Origin: Kuafuiihalomonas sp039024635
GTDB taxonomy: Bacteria > Myxococcota > Kuafuiibacteriia > Kuafuiibacteriales > Kuafuiibacteriaceae
Direction of reading: 5' to 3'
NCBI GenBank assembly: GCA_039024635.1
Contig: JBCCQA010000003.1
Coordinates: 221,172 to 285,171, forward strand
Length of the DNA stretch: 64,000 bases
The position numbers and the translations under genes are program-made. The notes under the pieces were generated by a model. It searched no databases. It saw only the letters and a list, made by a program, of their open reading frames with translations, and was not told where the DNA came from. This document shows, one piece after another, positions 8,061-16,908 of this stretch; the stretch's first letter is position 1; every line of letters begins with the position of its first letter.

Positions 8061-9758
8061 ATGGGTCTCCTAGTTGAAACCCTGAGGGTCATCCGAGAGG
8101 TCCGGGATTGGGCCCAGTCTCGGAAGGCCCGGGGCCCAGCGGCCGCCGACATTCGAGAGGCGCTCGAGACGACGGCCCGTCGCCTGGAGGTCGAGGTGGG
8201 CCTGTCACCGACTCCGGTCGACGAGTCCCAGACCTACGAGCAGCCGAAGGCTTCAGCCCCGGTCGCATCCTCGCCCGCCACCTCAGCGACCGGGAGCGAA
8301 TCAGCCGCGCCGGTCGAGGCGGCGCAAACGGCCGTAGAGGTCGATAGAGCCGAAGACGAAGGCCCCGTCGAGGCTGAAGGGCCCGACATCGAGTGGGACC
8401 GGCTGGACCCCCACGCGGTCTCGGCTGTTCGCCGCCTTCGGAAGCATGGACACACGGCCTACCTGGTCGGCGGCTGCGTCCGAGACCTGCTCTTGGGCAT
8501 GCCGCCCAAGGACTTCGACGTTTCGACGGACGCCAAACCAGAAGAAGTAAAGGCCATCTTTCGCAACAGTCGGGTCATCGGTCGCCGCTTCCGACTGGTC
8601 CATCTCTACTACCGTGGTGGAAAAATCATCGAGGTCGCGACCTTCCGAGCCAACGCGCAAAGTACAGAGGAAGAGGGAGAAGAGAGCAAAGACCTCCTGA
8701 TTCGCCGAGACAACGTATTCGGATCCGAAGAGGAGGACGCTCAACGTAGAGACTTCACCATCAATGGCCTCTTCTATGACGTTCACGACGGCAAGATCAT
8801 CGACCACGTCGGTGGCCTGCCGGACGTGAAAGCTCGATACCTACGCATGATCGGCGACCCCGATATCCGTTTGCGTGAAGACCCGGTGCGAATCCTGCGA
8901 GCCGTCCGCTTTCATACGAAGAACCAGCTCCAGATCGACCCAGAGCTGCTGACGGGTATTCAGAATCACCGAGACGACCTCGCTCGCTGCGCGCCTGCGC
9001 GCTTGTTGGAGGAAGTGCTCAAGCTGCTCAGGGCCGGACAGGCCGCACCGGCCATCACGACCATGCTCGAGTGGGGCGTCCTGCCGGTGCTGCTACCGGA
9101 AATCTCGGCCTACGTCGAAGGAACGCTCGTCCCCGAAGGCCCCGCCTCTCGGTCGCCCAGAGATAGCGCCGACCATCTCCTTCGCCACCTGCAGGCCTTG
9201 GACATCGTGGTGGCGCGTCGTCCGGTGGGGGACGCTGCTATACTCGCTGCCCTCCTGCTGGCGCCTCTTCTCGACCTCCAAGACGACGCTGGCGAAGACC
9301 CCGAAGAACGCCACATCGTCTTCCGCGACTTCGTCGAGGACTTCGGCCGACACATCACGCTCACGCGTCGCATTCAGGAGTCACTCCGCCAGATCCTGCA
9401 GGCCCAAAAGGCCCTGGGCCGCGCTGGGGCCGGGGCAAGTCGTCGTCGTCGCCGGGGCTCAGCCTTCGGCATCGTCCAAAAGCCCTGGTTTTCGGACGCA
9501 CTCGCCCTCTACGAAGTGCGGTGTCGAGCCCTCGAATTGCCGCTGGACGAAGTCATGGTTTGGAGCCAACGCGGTCTGGCCGCAGGGATCGACGAGATTG
9601 GCCCTCTGCCACCAGACGGACCCGAAATCGAGCTGAGTGGCGAGGACATCCCGAACCCCTCGCCTTCAGGTCCGAACAAGAAACGGCGACGAAAGCGGAA
9701 GTCGGGACGAAGCCCTCGCGACGACGCTGAGGCCACCCGAGAACAGGACGCAGGCTGA
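8061..9758 (+). CDS. pcnB: Poly(A) polymerase I (class II nucleotidyltransferase)
   Basis: This 565-aa protein has the class II nucleotidyltransferase core after an acidic, Pro/Ala-rich N-terminal extension of about 110 residues. The signature is AYLVGGCVRDLLLGM followed by KDFDVSTDA (the metal-binding Asp-x-Asp), then RRDFTINGLFYDV and RLREDPVRILRAVRF. PcnB adds 3' poly(A) tails that promote RNA decay. CCA-adding enzymes share this core; I prefer PcnB because of the RRFRLVHLYY segment and the long basic tail (KKRRRKRKSGRS). It is convergent with the 41-aa ORF, with only 4 bases between stop codons. Confidence 0.88.
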   Translation: MGLLVETLRVIREVRDWAQSRKARGPAAADIREALETTARRLEVEVGLSPTPVDESQTYEQPKASAPVASSPATSATGSESAAPVEAAQTAVEVDRAEDEGPVEAEGPDIEWDRLDPHAVSAVRRLRKHGHTAYLVGGCVRDLLLGMPPKDFDVSTDAKPEEVKAIFRNSRVIGRRFRLVHLYYRGGKIIEVATFRANAQSTEEEGEESKDLLIRRDNVFGSEEEDAQRRDFTINGLFYDVHDGKIIDHVGGLPDVKARYLRMIGDPDIRLREDPVRILRAVRFHTKNQLQIDPELLTGIQNHRDDLARCAPARLLEEVLKLLRAGQAAPAITTMLEWGVLPVLLPEISAYVEGTLVPEGPASRSPRDSADHLLRHLQALDIVVARRPVGDAAILAALLLAPLLDLQDDAGEDPEERHIVFRDFVEDFGRHITLTRRIQESLRQILQAQKALGRAGAGASRRRRRGSAFGIVQKPWFSDALALYEVRCRALELPLDEVMVWSQRGLAAGIDEIGPLPPDGPEIELSGEDIPNPSPSGPNKKRRRKRKSGRSPRDDAEATREQDAG

Positions 9759-9762
9759 GGGC

Positions 9763-9888
9763 CTACTCGGCCTGGGCGGCGGTGCCCTGCTTTTCTTGTC
9801 GTTCCAGTTTCTGCTGCTTCTTCTTCTGGCGATGCCGGATTCGGCGTCGCATCCGCTCACGCTTGAGCTTGCTCTTCGAGCTGGCCAT
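9763..9888 (-). CDS. Small, very basic 41-aa protein
   Basis: Reading the minus strand from ATG at 9888 gives 41 residues beginning MASSKSKLKRERMRRRIRHR and continuing with Gln/Lys-rich sequence to a TAG at 9763-9765. About 40 percent of residues are Lys or Arg in the N-terminal two thirds, with an Ala/Gln/Glu tail. The composition resembles small ribosome- or RNA-associated proteins, but I recognise no named family. An A/G-rich stretch (AGAAGAG) precedes the start. It is 32 bases downstream of the repeat-containing gene on the same strand, so it may be the last gene of that operon. Confidence 0.6.
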   Translation of the reverse strand: MASSKSKLKRERMRRRIRHRQKKKQQKLERQEKQGTAAQAE

Positions 9889-9920
9889 GAGGCTCTTCTA
9901 GACTTCCCGCCCGGTCCTGT

Positions 9921-10667
9921 TCAAGCCGAATGGAGGGGTCGACGTCGACTTCTGATCCGGGCCAGCAGAGTTTCCAACTGCTGGATCCCAGTCGACGCGC
10001 GGTGACGCACCAGTTCGGCCTGGCGCGATTCCTCAGCCCGGCGAGCCTCTTCGGCTCGGCGAGCCGCCTCGGCCTGGCGCGCTTCTTCGGCTCGGCGAGC
10101 CGCCTCGGCCTGGCGCGCGTCTTCGGCTCGGCGAGCCGCCTCAGCCTGGCGCGCGTCTTCGGCTCGGCGAGCCGCCTCAGCCTGACGGTCCTCTTCTGAT
10201 TGGCGAGCCACCTCGGCCTTCCGGGCTTCCTCCAGCTGATGGGCCTCGTCCTCGATTTTTTGACGGGCTTCAGCCTGCGCACGGACGTCGAGGGTCTGGG
10301 TAGGCTCCATGTCGGGGGTCGACTCTCCGCTCTGCTGACCCTTGAGGGCCCTGACTACCTCCATAGCCATCTTTCGCAAGGCCTCGTCCTGAGGGGCCCT
10401 CGCCATGGCCGAACGCAAGAGGCGAAGGGCCTCGGCGTGTCGACCTGCCCTCACGTAGGCCCGAGCATAGTCGAGGGGCTGGCCCATCAGCCGACCCTCC
10501 ATCTGGTTCTTCTTGGACAAATGGGCGTCAATCTGAGCGATCCGCTGCCGGAGGCGCGGGTCGTCCGGTCGTTGCTGAAGGAGGACCGTTAGCGTGCCCC
10601 GAGCACCCTGAAGGTCGCCCGCTTTGAGCTGAGCGAGGGCTTCGCGTTCGAGCTCTGCTTGACCCAC
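9921..10667 (-). CDS. TPR-like protein with tandem 12-residue Ala/Arg/Glu repeats
   Basis: The 248-aa product starts at a GTG. The first 110 residues look like two TPR-type helical pairs (EREALAQLKAGDLQGARGTL; ARAYVRAGRHAEALRLLRSA). From about residue 140 onward the sequence is a highly charged helix built from a 12-residue unit, ARQAEAARRAED or close variants, repeated at least four times and predicted to be a continuous alpha-helix or coiled coil. No signal peptide, so probably cytoplasmic. A lipoprotein gene ends 26 bases upstream on the same strand. Function is unknown; the repeat length may vary between strains because the DNA repeat is nearly exact. Confidence 0.75.
   Translation of the reverse strand: MGQAELEREALAQLKAGDLQGARGTLTVLLQQRPDDPRLRQRIAQIDAHLSKKNQMEGRLMGQPLDYARAYVRAGRHAEALRLLRSAMARAPQDEALRKMAMEVVRALKGQQSGESTPDMEPTQTLDVRAQAEARQKIEDEAHQLEEARKAEVARQSEEDRQAEAARRAEDARQAEAARRAEDARQAEAARRAEEARQAEAARRAEEARRAEESRQAELVRHRASTGIQQLETLLARIRSRRRPLHSA
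10024..10198 (-). repeat. 36-bp tandem repeat inside a coding region
   Basis: About four to five near-exact 36-bp copies with the recurring segment GGCTCGGCGAGCCGCCTC, each coding for 12 residues (ARQAEAARRAED/E) on the minus strand. The copies differ mainly at synonymous or Asp/Glu positions. Because 36 is a multiple of three, copy-number change would preserve the frame. Confidence 0.85.
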
Positions 10668-10693
10668 CCTTCAGACTTACCGCGAGCCTAGCT

Positions 10694-11392
10694 TCAAGGA
10701 AACATGCGACCGGCCAGCTGGACCGAAACGCGTCCACTAGGAGGGCTGCTTCCGTCGGTGAATATGCCGAGTTCGGCGTTCCTCATGGTCCGGGTGCTTC
10801 GATAGCGGACGTCGAGAAGCGCTCGTTGGCCCGGCTCTAGTCTTTGGCTTCGCGGAGGATCGACGAGCTCGAAGACACCCGTCTCGAAAGAGCCGCTTCC
10901 ACTCGAAACAAGCTCGAAGCTGAGAATGGTCACCGCTTCGGTTCCGCGGGAACTCAACACCAAAGTCTTGACGCTCTCTTGGGTCTCAGGCCCAACCGCG
11001 AAGACCAGCTGCGCTCGATCGACGGTGAGGGCTCGGGGGACATCGTCCACTTCAACGCGAGCCTCGGCCCGTTCGAATAGTGCGCTACTGAGTCCGGTCC
11101 ACCGTCCGTCGGGGCCGACGCCCAGGGCTCGGACCAAGACCGTGTCGTCGACTTCAAAGGGCCCTGCATAAGGAAGGCCTTCGCCAGGCAGCGGGTCCGT
11201 GCCGTCGAGGCTGAACCAGATCGCGACGTCTTCTTTGGCCAGGAGGCGAACCTGAAGCGGCTCCTGAAATCGGGCGCCATCAGGGAAGATCTCAACCAAG
11301 GGCATGGGGCTCGCCACAGCTTCTTCCACGGAAGGCTCGACCGTAGGCCCCCCGCATCCCAAGGTTATGAGCAGACCAAGAGCCGCTCGCAT
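10694..11392 (-). CDS. Lipoprotein with chitobiase-C-like domain
   Basis: The start ATG at 11392 is set by AGGAGA just upstream and gives a short lipoprotein signal, MRAALGLLITLGC, lipidated at Cys13. Residues about 60-105 resemble the chitobiase/beta-hexosaminidase C-terminal domain (IWFSLDGTDPLPGEG then YAGPFEVDDTVLVRALG), a beta-sandwich often appended to extracellular proteins. A second beta-rich segment follows, ending in RVSVQLAGRMFP, resembling Ig-like/ASH modules. Total about 232 aa. It probably sits in a membrane facing the periplasm or outside. It is divergent from the methyltransferase gene, with only about 25 bases between starts, and is followed by the repeat protein gene. Confidence 0.75.
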   Translation of the reverse strand: MRAALGLLITLGCGGPTVEPSVEEAVASPMPLVEIFPDGARFQEPLQVRLLAKEDVAIWFSLDGTDPLPGEGLPYAGPFEVDDTVLVRALGVGPDGRWTGLSSALFERAEARVEVDDVPRALTVDRAQLVFAVGPETQESVKTLVLSSRGTEAVTILSFELVSSGSGSFETGVFELVDPPRSQRLEPGQRALLDVRYRSTRTMRNAELGIFTDGSSPPSGRVSVQLAGRMFP

Positions 11393-11417
11393 GGCAATCT
11401 CCTCTCCACCGGATTCA

Positions 11418-12311
11418 ATGATGCGTGAGCACATCGCTCGACGCGCTCTCCAAGCCGGCCCCCTAGAAGCCTACCGGATCTTCCACGGAGAAATCGATGG
11501 GGCCCCCCGCAATTGGGCCGTCGACCGGTTCGGCCATCACTTGCTTCTTCGCGTGCCGAACGCATCGGCCCTGGTAGCGCATGCCGGTTTCGTGGAGGCG
11601 CTCCTTTCGGCCCAATCCTGGGCCGGCGTGGTGGTCAAGATACGCGACGATCACAGCAGCCGCTGGCTGCAGCCCGGTCATGAGGGCGAGCAGATTCTTC
11701 GCGAAGGCCCAGCCCGGCTCTCGGTCCGCCTCCAAGATGGATATCAGGTCGGACTCTTCATCGAGGGCCGAGCACTCCGGGATGCAATCAGTCGCCATGG
11801 AGCTCCCGGAGAAGTACTGAGCCTGTTCAGCTACACGGGCTCCGCCTCGGTGCGTGCCGCACTCCAGGGGGCGCGGCTGACCTCGGTCGACGTCTCCAAG
11901 AAGGCCCACCACTGGGCCCGCAGGAACTTTGAGCTGTCGGGCGTCCAACCTGACGGTCACCGATGGTTTGCTGACGATGCGTCGAGCTTCTTGGCCCGCA
12001 GTCGAGACGATGCCTTCGAGACGCTTATTCTGGACCCTCCTGCCTTTGGTCGGGCAGGAAGAAAGACATTCAAACTCGAACGCTCTCTACCGGAACTAAT
12101 GGAGCAAAGCCTGCGCATTGCGCGACGTATCTACTTCAGCACCCACCACCCCAAGCTTACGGACAACGCGCTGGAGCAGGCATGGGCCGAGGCAGCCCGT
12201 AGACGAGGCTACGATTTGCGAATCGTGTCGATAGTCAACGCGTTCGATCTGCCCGAGGGCGGCGACGACTGGGGTCGCTACCACAGAGCGATGATCTTGG
12301 AGAGGCGCTGA
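11418..12311 (+). CDS. Class I SAM-dependent rRNA methyltransferase (RlmI/RlmK-like)
   Basis: This protein of about 297 aa has the PUA-less layout of an RlmI-type cytosine-5 methyltransferase. A strand-rich N-terminal region ends in VRLQDGYQVGLFIEGRALRD. The SAM motif is VLSLFSYTGSASVRAALQGA, followed by SVDVSKKAHHWARRNFELSG, and the catalytic motif IV is LILDPPAFGR. A late YFSTHHP replaces the motif with catalytic Cys seen in many RlmI homologues, so the exact base target is uncertain. Two adjacent ATGs (11418 and 11421) are possible starts. It is divergent from the lipoprotein gene and convergent with the large metalloprotease gene. Confidence 0.8.
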   Translation: MMREHIARRALQAGPLEAYRIFHGEIDGAPRNWAVDRFGHHLLLRVPNASALVAHAGFVEALLSAQSWAGVVVKIRDDHSSRWLQPGHEGEQILREGPARLSVRLQDGYQVGLFIEGRALRDAISRHGAPGEVLSLFSYTGSASVRAALQGARLTSVDVSKKAHHWARRNFELSGVQPDGHRWFADDASSFLARSRDDAFETLILDPPAFGRAGRKTFKLERSLPELMEQSLRIARRIYFSTHHPKLTDNALEQAWAEAARRRGYDLRIVSIVNAFDLPEGGDDWGRYHRAMILERR

Positions 12312-12315
12312 AGGA

Positions 12316-12332
12316 GCGGGGGGACGCCCCCC
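12316..12332. terminator. GC-rich hairpin between convergent genes
   Basis: CGGGGGG-ACG-CCCCCCG forms a perfect 7-bp stem, 5 bases after the methyltransferase stop and 28 bases before the end of the convergent metalloprotease gene. There is no T tract, so intrinsic termination is uncertain. Inferred from symmetry and position. Confidence 0.45.
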
Positions 12333-12359
12333 GGCTGGAAGCAACCGGGGAGCTCTGAC

Positions 12360-15300
12360 TCAGTAGATGCCTTCGGCGCGGACCGAGAACTTGCGGAGCA
12401 TGTTCACGAATCCAACCTCGTCGGCGAGCTCGGTACGAACACGCTCGAAAGCTGTGCACTCCGGCGTGGTCGCCAGCTCCGGGGGCACGTTGGGCGCCGA
12501 ATCGACGCACGACTGCCGTAGGGGGTCGTACTCTTGGTCCTTCATTCGGTTCAAGTCTTCGAGAAGCTCGGCGCCGACGCTCCACTCATGGAACCGGCCT
12601 TCGCGCTTGTCGAAGTTGTTTCCATAGTAGGAGCGGTTAATCAGACCGGTCACGTTCGGCTCTCGGAAGGGCTCGATCTTGGGCGCTGCATACTCGAGAC
12701 GAGTCTCGGGGTCGATGAAGCGAACCACCTCGATGTCATCCGAGAACTCGGTTTCATCAGGCAGACCTGGAATCGTGACCTTCGAGAGTCGGAAGTAGTC
12801 GACCGAGTAGTCAGCCAAGCTGCTCCAGTTCGACAGAGCAAAGGTGAGTGCCCACAGACGGAGGTCGTAGGACCACGACGGCTCGATGGTCGGGAAGTCG
12901 TTGTCTCGCAGATACCGACGCACCGAGCTCCCTGCCAGGTCCCCTCGGCTGTCGTCGAAGATCTCGTCGAACATAGGGGTGTAGCGGACGATCGGCTCCG
13001 ATGTCGGGTCGTTCGGATCCTCGGGGACGATGCGCGAACGGTAGCCGTCCCAGTCTTCGCGGATGAGCGAAGACCAGCGTTGGAGGAAGGGATCCTGCCA
13101 GGTCCGAAGGTAAGGCAGCTGGAACGCACGTCGGTCGAAGATCTGGGAAAGGTCGAAGGCGAAGAAGCCCGATGAGCGCGTCATCACGAACATCGCCGCC
13201 CACTTGTCCCAGAAGGTCCCGAGAACGGTCGTGTTGAAGTAGTACTCCTCGTTCCAGGAATCCTCGAGGAACGCACCGCCACCGAATCCGACGGCCGTCT
13301 CATAAGGCTCGCTACAGGTCTCGCCCTCCGGCAACAGCGCCTGGTTGCGATAGACGTTGTCCGCCCCCAGGCAATAGGTCCCCGGCTCCGGAGACTGCAG
13401 CACGCGCTCCAAGAAGTTGGCGCCGAGATAAGCCGCTTCTTCCCAGTCGTTGAAGCGACCGATGGTATCGTCGGCCGTGCTGGTGAACACGAAGTACTGG
13501 TAGACGTCCGAGAACAGTTTGAAGCGGCGGAAGACCAGACGAATCAGAAGGGGCACAGGGTTGCCGAAGTTGCTTCGGTCCCGCTGGAAGGAGCGCCACA
13601 GGTAGTCGCGGTCGTAGCGAACGATCTGGCTCTCGACCGACTCTTGGAAGTCCCAACCAGTATCCCACCGCTGGCAGAAGGGGTTGGAGAAGCCTGCGAA
13701 GAGGTCAGAGCAGTACTTGTACGGAACCTCGTGCTTCCATGAGGCGTAGTCGTAGCCCTTGTCGTCGGCCACGCCATCGCCGTCGTCATCCACGCAGTCT
13801 CGACTCTCGTCACCCTCGACACAAGGGGCGTCGAGGTCGCCGGTAATGGGCGTCAACGGATCGTCGATTTCCGGCGAACCCGCGAAAGCAGCCGTCTCCT
13901 GTTGAATCAGCTCCTCGACCGTCGCCATGACCCGGGCGCCGTAGATGAGGTCGGTTCTTGGGCTCTGGACTGCGTTTATCACGTCGCGAACGTTCTGCTG
14001 ATCATCCCCGAACACGATGCAGATGTTGGGGAAGCCAAGAGCGTTGGAATTGGCCTCGGCCGCCTGAGCGAGGACGCGGAACTCACGGTCAAGCACCGTG
14101 TCACAGGCGTCGTCCCGGGCGATGTCGATGTCGCCTCGCTGACACGCCTCGATTGTCTCGGGCGAGATGTTCTCGTCGGCGTAGTCTCCGGGGGTGAAGG
14201 ACAGAAGACGCGGGATGTTCTCCGGATCCTCCAGGTAGAAGAAGCGAGCGAAGTCGCCGCCTTCGTCTCCGAAGTCGGGGTTGTCATCGACCTTGCCACA
14301 GCGCTGCACGTAGCTGCCGTATTGCCGAGCGTCCGGAATCGAGACTTGGGAATCGTCCCAGACATCTACAAGCTGGCCGTACATGAAGCGAATGGCTGCA
14401 GCGTCGTAGCTCCCGATGCCGTGCCAGCCGTTGATGGTGAAGTCGAAAGCATAGTCCATGATGGACGCGTACTTGTACTCGTTGGTGCGGATGGGCTGCT
14501 CCGGTGAGGGCCGTCCCTGGTCACCCTGGGTGTAGAAGTTCTCCCAGAACTCCGGCCGGTAGTTGAGCGGATCCATCGAGGCCTCGAAGTTGTGTCGCAG
14601 GCCGATGGCGTGACCCACCTCGTGGCCCTGGACCGCCTTGAACAGCTCGGTCTGGAGGAAGGTGAAGATTTCGTCCCGAGGCCGACCGGTCAGCTCCGTG
14701 GCCAGCGGCGACACGTTGGGGTCGAAGAACTCGGCCATGTCGAAGCCGTTCGAGCCGAGCTCGAAGATGGCCTGCTCGACTGGGTTGTTCTCCATGTCGA
14801 ACATCCAGTTGACCGGTGATGCAGCTTCGAGAGCTTCGTCGCTGATGATGCCAGGAATGACATCGCCGAGGTTGCCGACGGAGCCAGCGGGGAGGGCGAA
14901 ACCGTCGTTGGGCTGGTAGAGGCCAGGTCCGGCCAGCACCCGTACCATGTCTTCGCTGAGCAGGAACTCACGCTCGAGGTCGCTGTGGGCGAACATAGCC
15001 TCGTACTTCTCCTTGTCGGTGAGGAGGCGGCCCGAGTTACTGCTGTCGCCGTCGACGCCGCTGGCGGCGGCGCCGCCACCGACTTCACCCGAAGCCCGGG
15101 CGTCAGCAGCGAGGCCGTCCTTGAGCTCCTGGCTCACGTGGAAGTCTCGAGCGACGCGCGTGCTGAACTCACGGGTCACGTTGCCGCGGATGATGTCCTC
15201 GGCCCGAAGGTCGCCGTTCAGGTACTGAATGATGTCCACGCCACTCTGAGAGATACGGTCACCTGCGTCGCTGAAGTAGTTGGCGATGTTGGCCACGAAC

Positions 15301-16889
15301 TCACCTGTCTCGGGATCTTGACCGAACTGCGCCACGCCCCACGGACCGTTGGAAAGCTGAATGACGTAGTTGTTGAAGCTGTAGCGCAAGTCACCCAAAC
15401 GCTGCCAGGTGAAGGCCAGCTGACGGCCGGTCCGCTCAGCCACGGATGGGTCCAGGGTCATGCCCCGCTGGAGGCCCTCGAACTGCATGGAGGCACAGAC
15501 CCGCTCGACGTTGCCGGCTAGGATGCCCTCATTACCACCGGCGATCTCGTCGATGATCGAGGTCATGTCGTTGCGTTCGGCATAGGCGATGACGTTGTCT
15601 TTGCTGCAGTCGTTCACCCGGTGCTGGAACATGTCGTACACGTCCGGGGTGCAGGCCTCGGGCGAGGTTGCCATGTCGATGCCGGCGTTGGTGCACATGG
15701 CGGAACGCCAGGCCTCGAGGTCGGGCTGGTTCCCGTTCTCATTGACGTAGCCCATGCGGTAGGCGACCGCCTCGTTGAAGGGCTCTGCCCACCAGCCGGC
15801 CATGGTCTCCGACCCCTCGAGGATGTTCCGAGGGGTTTTGGGGTTGGTGTAGTAGATGACCGGCTGAGGCTCACGCTGCTCGTACGGGATCAAGGCTCCT
15901 GTGGAATCGAAGCTGTCCTGCCAGAGGTCATACCGACCGGCCAGGAAGATGCGTCCAGCCCTAGTTTGGAAGCGCTCACGGTCGAAAGCGACCCTATTGA
16001 TCCGGAAGTTGCCGAAGCGGCCGTCAAAGTTGAAGCCTCGAAACTCACAGCGGGCCGGGGCGTCGATGGCGTTACATTCGACGTCGCGATCGTCCAGGAT
16101 GAGGGGCTCGCCGTCGTCGTTCCGGTACTCCAGGCGGTCCGGGTAGTAGAGCGCTTCGTAGTCGTCGGTTGGATCGACCTTTCGGAAGGACAAGCGTGTC
16201 TTCACTTCGGCGATACCGCAGCGGGGCACCGAGTTGAAAAGGAGCTGGAAGAGGCAGAAGCTCGGCGAGGGCTCCAACGCGTAGAGGTTGGTGACGTCGA
16301 AGTAGTCCTCGGTGATGATCGGTCGGTCCGGATTTTGCGCCTCGTCGCCCTGAACGAAGAAGCTGGTCTCGGCCGCTCCGCTAAGGATGCCGTTCAAAGC
16401 TCCGAAGCCGAATCGTGTAGCCTGCCCAACCGTATTCTGACTCCAGTCAATCCGCATGAAGCGACGCTGGTGCCAAGGCCGGTCCGTGGTGTTCTCCGAC
16501 AGCACGTTGGTGGGGACGCCGGTAGTGGCGTTGTACTCCCGCTGGATGTCGAAGTGGGATTCGATACGGAATGCCGCGACGGGTGATCCAAAGAAATCTC
16601 GGCCTTCGTCGGTCAACCCTTCCGCAAAGGGGACGCGCTCATAGCTCCTGTAGGCAATGAGGCGGTCCTCCTGAATGTCCCATCGAATCTTTTCCATGTC
16701 GCCGGCGATACCTTCGACGCCAAGAGCGTCTGCCCCGGATTCGACGATGGTGGCTCGGTGATACCAGATGCCTTCGAGCATCTGCTTGTCGATCGCGTTG
16801 GGCTGCGTTCGGTCGATCGTCTGAACGTCCGACGCGCAGGCGGCCAGCCCGATCAGGGCGAGGGGTGCGATGCGTGCAAAGTTATTCAC
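12360..16889 (-). CDS. Giant lipoprotein zinc metalloprotease, 1509 aa
   Basis: Starts at GTG 16889, preceded by AGGAGAA at good spacing. The signal NNFARIAPLALIGLAAC gives a lipoprotein with Asp after the +1 Cys. Near residue 755 lies HEVGHAIGLRHNF, a metzincin-type HExxHxxGxxH zinc site. Upstream, the N-terminal 200 residues include TTDRPWHQRRFMRIDWSQN, shared with the neighbouring paralogue. The central region before the zinc site is long and the C-terminal 700 residues have no domain I recognise. It would be anchored in a membrane and act outside the cytoplasm; substrate unknown. Its start lies 19 bases after the stop of the paralogue, so the two are almost certainly cotranscribed. Lack of a propeptide-like cysteine switch is an observation, not a test. 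Confidence 0.88.
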   Translation of the reverse strand: MNNFARIAPLALIGLAACASDVQTIDRTQPNAIDKQMLEGIWYHRATIVESGADALGVEGIAGDMEKIRWDIQEDRLIAYRSYERVPFAEGLTDEGRDFFGSPVAAFRIESHFDIQREYNATTGVPTNVLSENTTDRPWHQRRFMRIDWSQNTVGQATRFGFGALNGILSGAAETSFFVQGDEAQNPDRPIITEDYFDVTNLYALEPSPSFCLFQLLFNSVPRCGIAEVKTRLSFRKVDPTDDYEALYYPDRLEYRNDDGEPLILDDRDVECNAIDAPARCEFRGFNFDGRFGNFRINRVAFDRERFQTRAGRIFLAGRYDLWQDSFDSTGALIPYEQREPQPVIYYTNPKTPRNILEGSETMAGWWAEPFNEAVAYRMGYVNENGNQPDLEAWRSAMCTNAGIDMATSPEACTPDVYDMFQHRVNDCSKDNVIAYAERNDMTSIIDEIAGGNEGILAGNVERVCASMQFEGLQRGMTLDPSVAERTGRQLAFTWQRLGDLRYSFNNYVIQLSNGPWGVAQFGQDPETGEFVANIANYFSDAGDRISQSGVDIIQYLNGDLRAEDIIRGNVTREFSTRVARDFHVSQELKDGLAADARASGEVGGGAAASGVDGDSSNSGRLLTDKEKYEAMFAHSDLEREFLLSEDMVRVLAGPGLYQPNDGFALPAGSVGNLGDVIPGIISDEALEAASPVNWMFDMENNPVEQAIFELGSNGFDMAEFFDPNVSPLATELTGRPRDEIFTFLQTELFKAVQGHEVGHAIGLRHNFEASMDPLNYRPEFWENFYTQGDQGRPSPEQPIRTNEYKYASIMDYAFDFTINGWHGIGSYDAAAIRFMYGQLVDVWDDSQVSIPDARQYGSYVQRCGKVDDNPDFGDEGGDFARFFYLEDPENIPRLLSFTPGDYADENISPETIEACQRGDIDIARDDACDTVLDREFRVLAQAAEANSNALGFPNICIVFGDDQQNVRDVINAVQSPRTDLIYGARVMATVEELIQQETAAFAGSPEIDDPLTPITGDLDAPCVEGDESRDCVDDDGDGVADDKGYDYASWKHEVPYKYCSDLFAGFSNPFCQRWDTGWDFQESVESQIVRYDRDYLWRSFQRDRSNFGNPVPLLIRLVFRRFKLFSDVYQYFVFTSTADDTIGRFNDWEEAAYLGANFLERVLQSPEPGTYCLGADNVYRNQALLPEGETCSEPYETAVGFGGGAFLEDSWNEEYYFNTTVLGTFWDKWAAMFVMTRSSGFFAFDLSQIFDRRAFQLPYLRTWQDPFLQRWSSLIREDWDGYRSRIVPEDPNDPTSEPIVRYTPMFDEIFDDSRGDLAGSSVRRYLRDNDFPTIEPSWSYDLRLWALTFALSNWSSLADYSVDYFRLSKVTIPGLPDETEFSDDIEVVRFIDPETRLEYAAPKIEPFREPNVTGLINRSYYGNNFDKREGRFHEWSVGAELLEDLNRMKDQEYDPLRQSCVDSAPNVPPELATTPECTAFERVRTELADEVGFVNMLRKFSVRAEGIY

Positions 16890-16908
16890 GATGATTCTCC
16901 TATGACCC

